Assembly: GCA_025997875.1 (NCBI GenBank)
Contig: BNVE01000149.1
Location: 1 to 9,268, forward strand
Reading direction: 5' to 3'
Origin: Spirochaetia bacterium
Lineage (GTDB): Bacteria > Spirochaetota > Spirochaetia > Treponematales > Breznakiellaceae
Length of the DNA: 9,268 nucleotides
Part shown: positions 1 to 4,390 of the stretch, piece by piece
How positions within the stretch are numbered: position 1 is the first letter of the stretch
Layout of the letters: each line of letters starts with the position of its first letter
Position numbers and translations under genes: made by a program
The notes under the pieces: generated by a model
The model's input: the letters and a program-made list of their open reading frames with translations, nothing else
Told to the model about the DNA's origin: nothing
The model's database searches: none

Positions 1-126
1 TTCGTCGAGATCTGTTCTAACCGCTGCAGCTCCCGGGATGATATCAGAAACCAGTTCTCTTGGTCGGGTAGTACATCCTCCGAATAACCCAATTGCAAGG
101 TAAACAATAAGAATGTTAATAAAAAC
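1..126 (-). CDS. Lipoprotein, N-terminal part only, start codon missing
   Basis: The minus strand reads an open frame from about base 126 to the window edge. It begins with a hydrophobic stretch (VFINILIVYLAIGLFGGC) ending in a spirochaete-type lipobox LFGGC, followed by TTRPRELVSDIIPGAAAV. This is the layout of an exported, lipid-anchored protein. The rest lies outside the window. No ATG, GTG, TTG or CTG occurs in this frame between the hydrophobic segment and the in-frame TAA at 193-195. The frame enters the 124-bp repeat at base 120, so the original start was probably replaced when the repeat arrived. The gene may be dead, or may use a rare start such as ATT. I cannot name a family from about 40 residues. 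A competing frame over the same bases also looks hydrophobic but has no lipobox. Confidence 0.5.
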
Positions 127-242
127 AGGATAAACGCATAGAAATTCCCCTACAGACGAAGGTATGGATACTCGCTTTGTAGGGGAAACGGGTTAGATTT
201 TTGGGGAAATAAGCCTCTGATTAGATGGTTACGGGGCTGAGA
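119..242. repeat. 124-bp direct repeat, copy 1
   Basis: These 124 bases are identical to 1788-1911, in the same orientation (offset 1669). The repeat opens with AAAACAGGATAAACG and closes with GGTTACGGGGCTGAGA. It contains a perfect 10-bp inverted repeat, TTCCCCTACA at 145-154 and TGTAGGGGAA at 178-187, with a 23-nt spacer. The box GTTAGAT follows at 192-198. Both edges join truncated genes: a minus-strand lipoprotein without a start on the left, and the tail of a plus-strand membrane protein on the right. This marks it as a seam of rearrangement or insertion. Confidence 0.95.
129..198 (-). other. attC-like stem-loop inside repeat copy 1 (hypothesis)
   Basis: Read on the minus strand, this 70-bp stretch has ATCTAAC (fits RYYYAAC), a 4-nt gap, a 10-bp arm, a 23-nt loop, the perfectly complementary arm, a 9-nt gap and GTTTATC (GTT core kept, RRRY only partly kept). 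Integron attC sites have this order and a similar length. Against the reading, the stem is perfect with no extrahelical base, the two gaps are unequal, and no integron integrase is in the window. It may instead be an ordinary dispersed hairpin repeat. Confidence 0.3.
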
Positions 243-382
243 AGCTGAAAACCCAGAAGGTCCGGACCCTTAATATAATCCTGGGAGGTATCCTGGCGGC
301 TATTGTTGTTATATTTGCCGTTAAAATTTACTTAAAAATACAGACCGGAGGAATGGGATGGCTCTCGAAATTATTGAGATAA
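221..382 (+). pseudogene. Membrane protein tail, truncated at both ends
   Basis: An open plus-strand frame starts right after an in-frame TGA at 218-220 and ends at TAA 380-382. From about base 242, where the repeat ends, it reads KLKTQKVRTLNIILGG, then a strong transmembrane helix (ILAAIVVIFAVKIYLK) flanked by basic residues, then IQTGGMGWLSKLLR. There is no usable start codon before the ATG at 353. The beginning of the original gene is missing and has been replaced by the repeat. The last few codons and the stop appear to lie inside the insertion sequence, whose left end I place near 372, so the 3' end is probably lost too. The family is not recognised. Confidence 0.5.
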
Positions 383-389
383 AATCACC
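372..389 (+). repeat. Putative left terminal inverted repeat of the IS
   Basis: TATTGAGATAAAATCACC resembles the right end if one gap is allowed (T.T..AGA-AAAATC.A.C). It begins 13 bp before the transposase stop and includes that stop codon. The match is imperfect, so the boundary could be wrong by several bases. Confidence 0.35.
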
Positions 390-1668
390 AGCTGCCGGCA
401 CGCCTATTAAAAAATTCACCCTTGTTTGTTTCCTTTACATGGGTCTGGAGGTACTTGTCTATCAGAATCCTGGTTACTTCGGGCATGTGGGTTTTAACCT
501 GTCTGTTATTAAAAAAGTCAGCATATTCAATGTTATATACCTGATTACCCACCATAGCCTTAAAGCCCATTTTTTCGCTCATAATTATCATAATTTTCTT
601 GCTACGACAGGATGTATCCGGGATTATAAACTTATGGTTATGGAACGAGAACACACCGGAGCTGTCGGTTTTCCGTTCAATCTTTACGCTTAACATGGTG
701 TCGAGTACTGCATTGTCATAAAGCTTTACGAATACCGATTGATTTTTAACCGGATTAACGGCGAATTGTTCATTGTATCTTCGTATATAGATGGGCAAAA
801 ACTCATTAGCCTGTTCGATGGTATGAATGTTCCGCTTTGCCAATTCTATTGGCAGCCGGCTTTGCAGGGTTTCCCAGAGCCGCTCGATCCGTCCCTTTGC
901 CTGGGGACTGTGAGCCGGATGCATGTGTACCCCCAGCTCATCCATGATGCGGCCCAGCTGGGTTTTTCGTTCGGTCAATCCCTCCAACTGTTCCTCTACG
1001 GTGAGCTTTTCGTTCTTTGCGTTGACGAAAAAGACACTTGCCTTGTCCGGGTACAATTCAGAAGGAACTCCATAATTTTCTATCGTTTGCCGGGTGACTT
1101 CCAGGTACCCCAAGAGACATTCATTTTTGCAGAGGTAAAGGCCGGTGATGGACCCCGTTGCGTCGTCAATATATCCATGCAGGGATAATTCCCCGGAACC
1201 CGCGCCCAACCACTCAAAGGGACTGGCGTCAGCCTGCAGCATCTCCCCGAAGGACTCCCTGCGAGCCCGGGGCGGATGGGCTTTTCTGTCCTTTTTTGGC
1301 CTGCGGCGCTTGGGGCTTTGATGACCTGCCGCGATGAGGATATTGCGGATTGAGGTATAACTATATGTTATATCATATTCCGCCAGAATTTCGGTAAAAT
1401 GGGTAAAATTTGCCTTAGTATATGGCTCGGCTGCCTTTAAACCGATGATCTTTTTTCTTGTTTCTTCGGGTATCCGATTAAACGGGATACGGCCAGTATT
1501 TCCATGGACAAATGCCTTATCACCGATTTTTCTGTAATTTGCCTTTAGCTGCTTTACCCGGCGCTCGGTGATATTCAGCCTTTCCGAAACCTGCCTAACC
1601 TTAAAAAGACCTTCACAAGCTCCCCTTATCATGAATGCCCTGGTATACTTATGTTGGGATGTATCCAT
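385..1668 (-). CDS. DDE transposase, IS1202/ISTde1 type (ISNCY in older schemes)
   Basis: This 427-residue protein catalyses movement of its own insertion sequence. Residues 1-60 form a helix-turn-helix DNA-binding region (VSERLNITERRVKQL at about 27-41), and a basic linker follows (KRRRPKKDRK, 120-129). The catalytic core is an RNase H-like fold. Asp147 is in LQADASPFEWLG, Asp208 in LYPDKASVF and Glu262 in SPQAKGRIERLW, so the DDE triad appears intact. The pattern ADASPFEWLG...LHGYIDDATG is typical of the IS1202 family, known from Treponema denticola (ISTde1) and streptococci. The start ATG is preceded by AGAGGTGA at 1676-1683 with a 7-nt gap. There is no frameshift or internal stop, so the enzyme could be active. 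Long plus-strand frames across the gene are antisense shadows. Confidence 0.92.
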   Translation of the reverse strand: MDTSQHKYTRAFMIRGACEGLFKVRQVSERLNITERRVKQLKANYRKIGDKAFVHGNTGRIPFNRIPEETRKKIIGLKAAEPYTKANFTHFTEILAEYDITYSYTSIRNILIAAGHQSPKRRRPKKDRKAHPPRARRESFGEMLQADASPFEWLGAGSGELSLHGYIDDATGSITGLYLCKNECLLGYLEVTRQTIENYGVPSELYPDKASVFFVNAKNEKLTVEEQLEGLTERKTQLGRIMDELGVHMHPAHSPQAKGRIERLWETLQSRLPIELAKRNIHTIEQANEFLPIYIRRYNEQFAVNPVKNQSVFVKLYDNAVLDTMLSVKIERKTDSSGVFSFHNHKFIIPDTSCRSKKIMIIMSEKMGFKAMVGNQVYNIEYADFFNNRQVKTHMPEVTRILIDKYLQTHVKETNKGEFFNRRAGSW

Positions 1669-1672
1669 GAAA

Positions 1673-1721
1673 TTTTCACCTCTTCGTTTATCTTCGTCAA
1701 AAATATTAAAAAAGGTGAAAA
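1673..1721 (-). promoter_or_regulatory. Transposase ribosome binding site with a sequestering inverted repeat
   Basis: The Shine-Dalgarno stretch AGGTGAAAA (minus strand of 1673-1681) is complementary to UUUUCACCU encoded by 1713-1721, 31 nt upstream in the same mRNA. The 9-bp stem would bury the ribosome binding site in any transcript that starts before about base 1721. A third GGTGAAAT occurs at 1739-1746. Many insertion sequences use such a hairpin to block translation from outside promoters. The pairing is seen in the sequence; its role here is inferred. Confidence 0.4.
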
Positions 1722-1745
1722 AATTCGTATTTTTTTATGGTGAAA

Positions 1746-1764
1746 TGTTAGATTTTTCTTGACA
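1746..1764 (-). repeat. Right terminal inverted repeat of the IS, with outward -35 box
   Basis: The minus strand reads TGTCAAGAAAAATCTAACA inward. TGTCAAG is a common type of IS terminus. On the plus strand the same bases end in TTGACA (1759-1764), a perfect -35 hexamer pointing out of the element. No -10 box is seen at 16-18 bp (CATAAT is only 10 bp away), so no complete outward promoter is claimed. Confidence 0.4.
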
Positions 1765-1766
1765 GA

Positions 1767-1790
1767 ATTTTTTGCATAATTTTTTGCATA
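1767..1790 (+). repeat. Tandem 12-bp repeat ATTTTTTGCATA x2
   Basis: ATTTTTTGCATA occurs twice head-to-tail (1767-1778 and 1779-1790) between the IS right end and repeat copy 2. It could be a remnant of the interrupted membrane-protein gene, a subterminal IS motif, or part of the IS target. Confidence 0.8.
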
Positions 1791-1911
1791 AAAACAGGAT
1801 AAACGCATAGAAATTCCCCTACAGACGAAGGTATGGATACTCGCTTTGTAGGGGAAACGGGTTAGATTTTTGGGGAAATAAGCCTCTGATTAGATGGTTA
1901 CGGGGCTGAGA
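1788..1911. repeat. 124-bp direct repeat, copy 2
   Basis: This copy is identical to 119-242. The hairpin arms are at 1814-1823 and 1847-1856, and GTTAGAT is at 1861-1867. Its right-hand 22 bp encode the last codons and stop of the antitoxin gene on the minus strand. The repeat therefore either derives from the end of such a gene or supplied a new end to it. It sits directly downstream of the toxin-antitoxin operon. Confidence 0.95.
1798..1867 (-). other. attC-like stem-loop in copy 2, downstream of the TA operon (hypothesis)
   Basis: It has the same ATCTAAC - arm - loop - arm - GTTTATC order as in copy 1, and it follows the TA genes in their direction of transcription, as an attC would in a cassette. 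The hairpin (1814-1856) is followed on the minus strand by TTTCTATG, so it could also act as a weak terminator for the operon. The sequence alone does not separate these readings. Confidence 0.3.
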
Positions 1912-2075
1912 CGCTCCATGTCTGCCGTTTTGGGGGCTTCTTTGACCGATTCCGGCTCCTGAACAAGGCAATCCTTGTCAAATTCCCGCATTTTAGCGGC
2001 ATCAATGACTCCAAGATCGAATAAATCCCGGGCTAGTTGATGGCTAACCATTAACGCTTCGCTCTCGTATTTCAT
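1890..2075 (-). CDS. HigA-like antitoxin, short form without helix-turn-helix
   Basis: This 61-residue protein is the likely antitoxin for the toxin encoded 9 bp upstream. Residues 1-40 (MKYESEALMVSHQLARDLFD, then LGVIDAAKMREFDKDCL) match the N-terminal segment of HigA/XRE antitoxins that pair with RelE-type toxins. In those antitoxins a DNA-binding helix-turn-helix normally follows; here the protein stops after EAPKTADMERLSPVTI. It could bind the toxin but not DNA by a known domain, so autoregulation is doubtful. The start ATG has a strong AGGAGA site 5 nt upstream that overlaps the toxin stop codon. The last six residues and the stop lie in the 124-bp repeat. Either the short form is natural in this lineage, or the helix-turn-helix was lost when the repeat inserted. 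Confidence 0.7.
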   Translation of the reverse strand: MKYESEALMVSHQLARDLFDLGVIDAAKMREFDKDCLVQEPESVKEAPKTADMERLSPVTI

Positions 2076-2084
2076 TTCAATCTC

Positions 2085-2450
2085 CTAAATTTCAGTAAGT
2101 CTGCCGGATTTAACCGCTTCGTTAAGCTGCTGCTCCGGTATGGCAAAGAACAATTTTGACAATTCCTTAAAAGTTTTCAGTTCCTTCTCGCTAACATTAT
2201 CACGGATAGACTTTGGATATCCGTAATGAAACAAGGTTTTATCTTCTACCCTGAAAAATACGATTACCCGGTATCCGCCCGATTTCCCTTCACCTGGCCG
2301 GACGACCCGCACCTTATAGACCCCACCGCCGTAGTCCGCATCCGCCAGGTCTGCCTCAAGCACCTCATTGACTATGGCTTTGAGTTTATCGTCTTCTATG
2401 CCTTCTTTCCGGGCAAATCGGTTGAACCACTTACTCTTGAAGACCCTCAC
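2085..2450 (-). CDS. RelE/HigB-type toxin of a type II toxin-antitoxin system
   Basis: This 121-residue protein fits the RelE-like toxin family PF06296. Diagnostic stretches are the N-terminal FKSKWFNRFARKEGI (4-18), DADYGGGVYKVRV (37-49), RPGEGKSGGYR (51-61), FHYGYPKSIRDN (74-85) and the C-terminal helix ending AVKSGRLTEI. Family members are generally ribosome-dependent or ribosome-associated mRNA endonucleases that halt translation; activity here is inferred. Full length and an intact core suggest a working toxin. The start is GTG at 2448-2450, with no Shine-Dalgarno sequence but a good promoter ending 6 bp upstream. The toxin precedes its antitoxin, as in higBA operons. The operon lies between repeat copy 2 and the copy 3 remnant. 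Confidence 0.85.
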   Translation of the reverse strand: MRVFKSKWFNRFARKEGIEDDKLKAIVNEVLEADLADADYGGGVYKVRVVRPGEGKSGGYRVIVFFRVEDKTLFHYGYPKSIRDNVSEKELKTFKELSKLFFAIPEQQLNEAVKSGRLTEI

Positions 2451-2456
2451 TTATAA

Positions 2457-2485
2457 ATAATAAGACAAAAAAGGGTGGTTTACAA
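2457..2485 (-). promoter_or_regulatory. Promoter of the toxin-antitoxin operon
   Basis: On the minus strand, TTGTAA (2480-2485) and TATTAT (2457-2462) are separated by 17 bp, close to the sigma-70 consensus. The -10 box ends 6 bp before the GTG start, so transcription would start at or next to the start codon and the mRNA would be leaderless. Confidence 0.55.
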
Positions 2486-2490
2486 GTTGG

Positions 2491-2540
2491 AAACAGGATA
2501 AACACATAGAAATTCTCCTACATGGGAAACTTGTCTCTGA
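2491..2540. repeat. Degenerate third copy of the repeat, internally deleted
   Basis: Bases 2491-2522 match 123-154 of copy 1 at 30 of 32 positions (G to A and C to T changes). The loop and second arm are then largely missing. GGGAAAC at 2524-2530 and CTCTGA at 2535-2540 align with later parts of the full repeat. The remnant has the same orientation as copies 1 and 2 and lies just upstream of the toxin promoter, so the TA operon is bracketed by the repeat family. Confidence 0.75.
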
Positions 2541-2559
2541 GCATAGGCCATGGTATACT
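2531..2559 (+). promoter_or_regulatory. Promoter of the ABC transporter operon
   Basis: TTGTCT (2531-2536) and TATACT (2554-2559) are spaced by 17 bp. The -10 box ends 6 bp before the ATG at 2566, and no Shine-Dalgarno sequence precedes that ATG. This predicts a leaderless transcript. The -35 box lies in the repeat remnant. Confidence 0.55.
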
Positions 2560-2565
2560 GTAGAA

Positions 2566-3684
2566 ATGTTAACAGTGCAGAATGTAACCAAAATTTACGG
2601 CGCCAGGAAAGCGGTGGATAACATCAGCTTTACCCTGGGGGATCACGGGATCCTGGGTTTCCTCGGTCCCAATGGGGCGGGGAAGTCCACCACCATGAAT
2701 ATCATCGCCGGGTATACTTCGTCCGCCTCGGGAACGGTGACGGTGAACGGCCATGAAATTCTGGATGATCCCATTGGGGCCAAAAAGAACGTGGGTTACC
2801 TTCCGGAACGGCCGCCCCTGTACCCGGACATGACGGTAAAGGCCTACCTTTCTTTTATGTTTGATCTCAAGAAGATCGGCCTTCCCAAAAAGGACCACAT
2901 CGACGAGACCTGCGCCTCTGTGGGGCTTACCCCGATGCAGAACCGGATCATCAAAAACCTGTCCAAGGGCTACCAGCAGCGGGTGGGACTGGCCCAGGCC
3001 ATGCTTGGCAATCCCGGGCTCCTCATCCTGGATGAACCCACCGTGGGGCTCGATCCGGTGCAGATTCTGGAAATACGGAGCCTTATCCGGGAATTGGGGA
3101 AAAAATCCGCCGTGATCTTCTCCTCCCATATTTTGCAGGAAGTCCAGGCCGTGGCCGACCGGATCATCGTGATCAACAACGGGGTCCTTATCGCCGACGA
3201 TACCCTGGAGAACCTGTCCCGGGCAACGGGGAACGACAACCGGCTGCTGCTCACCGTGGAAGGAGACCCAAACGGGGACGCCGATGGGCTGCAGAAATTT
3301 TTCCGGGAAATTCCGGGCCTGAAATCTGCGGAGCTCCTGGGGAACGCCGAAGAGCCGGGCGCCTTTGAGTTCGCCCTGGAAAACGAGGACGGAAAAGATA
3401 TCCGGCGGGAGCTGTTCCGCCGCCTTGCGGAAAAGGGCTGGCCCATCCTGTCCCTGCGGAAAAGCGGGATGTCCCTGGAGGACGCCTTTATCCGGATTAC
3501 CGCCGGCGATAACGCCGCCCTGTCGGCCCTTACCGGTGCGGCAGCCGATACGTCTGCAGAAGCAGTCGCGGAAGCAGCCGCCGAAGTGTCCGCTATAGCG
3601 GGCGCGGATGAAGCGGGCAGTGACGCGGCGGCCCTTGCGGAAGCCGGTGAACCCGGCGATGAAAAAAAGGAAGGTGATGAATAA
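2566..3684 (+). CDS. ABC transporter ATPase, GldA-like (ABC-2 exporter)
   Basis: This 372-residue cytoplasmic ATPase powers the membrane transporter encoded next to it. Walker A is GPNGAGKST (34-42), the signature is LSKGYQQRV (132-140), Walker B is LLILDEP (152-158), the D-loop is GLDP (161-164) and the switch histidine is His188 in FSSH. All catalytic residues are present. The Q-loop region reads GYLPERPPLYPDMTV, with Arg where many ABC proteins have Gln; this GYLPExPPLY form is common in GldA-like ATPases. Residues 225-312 form the usual C-terminal regulatory domain. From about 320 to the end is an unusual tail rich in Ala, Glu, Gly and Asp. GldA belongs to gliding machinery in Bacteroidetes, but gliding is not implied here. 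The stop overlaps the next start by one base (TAATG). Confidence 0.92.
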   Translation: MLTVQNVTKIYGARKAVDNISFTLGDHGILGFLGPNGAGKSTTMNIIAGYTSSASGTVTVNGHEILDDPIGAKKNVGYLPERPPLYPDMTVKAYLSFMFDLKKIGLPKKDHIDETCASVGLTPMQNRIIKNLSKGYQQRVGLAQAMLGNPGLLILDEPTVGLDPVQILEIRSLIRELGKKSAVIFSSHILQEVQAVADRIIVINNGVLIADDTLENLSRATGNDNRLLLTVEGDPNGDADGLQKFFREIPGLKSAELLGNAEEPGAFEFALENEDGKDIRRELFRRLAEKGWPILSLRKSGMSLEDAFIRITAGDNAALSALTGAAADTSAEAVAEAAAEVSAIAGADEAGSDAAALAEAGEPGDEKKEGDE

Positions 3685-4388
3685 TGGCCGCGATTATCAG
3701 GCGGGAACTTGCCGCCTATTTCACTTCGCCCATAGGGTATGTGTACCTGGGGGTGTTTTATCTTCTTTCAGGATACTTCTTCTTTGGTGGGGTGCTGATG
3801 TCCCAGAGTTCGGTTATGACTCCGGTGTTTCAGGCCCTGATAACCCTGGTCATGTTTCTTTCGCCGGTGCTGACCATGCGGCTCATGTCCGAAGATCGCC
3901 GGCACCGGACGGATCAGGCGCTGCTCACCGCCCCCATCAGCCTGGGGGCCATTGCGGCGGGTAAGTTCCTTGCCGCCGCTGTGGTGTACACTGCGGGGAT
4001 TTCCGTCACCCTGGTCTATGCCCTGGTGATCAGTTTTTTTGGTTCCGTGAATTGGGCCATGGTCTGGGGAAGCTATATCGGCATTTTGCTTTTGGGTTTT
4101 TCCTTTATCGCAATGGGCCAGTTTATTTCGGCCCTTACGGAGAACCAGGCTATCGCCGCCATCGGCGCCTTCGTCGCAGTGCTGGCCTGTTTCCTGCTGG
4201 ACGCCCTGCCGTCTATCATCCCCTATCCATGGCTTGCAGCGGCGATCCGGGGCATTTCCCTTATCAGAAGATATACACCCATTACCAACGGTATTCTGGG
4301 AATTTCAAATCTGTTTTTCTTCGTCAGCGTCTGCGGAATATTTCTGTTTCTGACTACCAGGGCGCTTGAAAAAAGAAGGTGGAGTTAG
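3684..4388 (+). CDS. ABC-2 type permease, GldF-like
   Basis: This 234-residue integral membrane protein is the channel subunit of the transporter. Six hydrophobic helices lie at about 18-38, 48-65, 98-118, 128-150, 157-175 and 207-225, the normal topology of an ABC-2 permease. The cytoplasmic loop after helix 2, PVLTMRLMSEDRRHRTDQALLT (with an interruption only in my quotation: PVLTMRLMSE at 61-70, DRRHRTDQALLT at 71-82), is the family's conserved coupling motif. The N terminus (IIRRELAAYFTSPIGYVYL) is also typical of GldF-type proteins. The ATG overlaps the ATPase stop, with an AGGAAGG site inside the end of that gene, so the two are probably co-translated. The substrate cannot be deduced. 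Confidence 0.88.
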   Translation: MAAIIRRELAAYFTSPIGYVYLGVFYLLSGYFFFGGVLMSQSSVMTPVFQALITLVMFLSPVLTMRLMSEDRRHRTDQALLTAPISLGAIAAGKFLAAAVVYTAGISVTLVYALVISFFGSVNWAMVWGSYIGILLLGFSFIAMGQFISALTENQAIAAIGAFVAVLACFLLDALPSIIPYPWLAAAIRGISLIRRYTPITNGILGISNLFFFVSVCGIFLFLTTRALEKRRWS

Positions 4389-4390
4389 CA

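Larger units (their letters stand above)
372..1764 (-). mobile_element. Insertion sequence, IS1202 family (ISTde1-like), about 1.39 kb
   Basis: The element carries one transposase gene on the minus strand. The right end, read inward, is TGTCAAGAAAAATCTAAC (starting at 1764). The best left-end match, read inward, is TATTGAGATAAAATCACC (starting at 372). With a one-base gap they share AGA-AAAATC, and the differences before it are transitions. The left end lies 13 bp from the transposase stop, as is common for insertion sequences. The right end holds about 95 bp of AT-rich leader. No perfect target duplication is seen; GAAAT on the left and GAATT on the right are the closest candidates. The transposase assignment is firm, but the exact ends are tentative. 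Confidence 0.7.

Noticed and set aside
358..1188. Plus-strand open frames across the transposase gene
   Set aside because: They are antisense to a full-length transposase with an intact DDE triad, and their translations show no family motifs.
1759..1780. Complete outward promoter TTGACA...CATAAT at the IS end
   Set aside because: The spacer is only 10 bp, too short for a sigma-70 promoter.
119..1911. The 124-bp repeats as the IS target-site duplication
   Set aside because: IS1202-family duplications are known to be short (about 5 or 24-29 bp), and the likely IS ends (372 and 1764) do not abut the repeats: 129 bp and 23 bp of other sequence lie between.
119..2540. CRISPR array
   Set aside because: The repeats are 124 bp, only two to three in number, and separated by genes rather than uniform short spacers.
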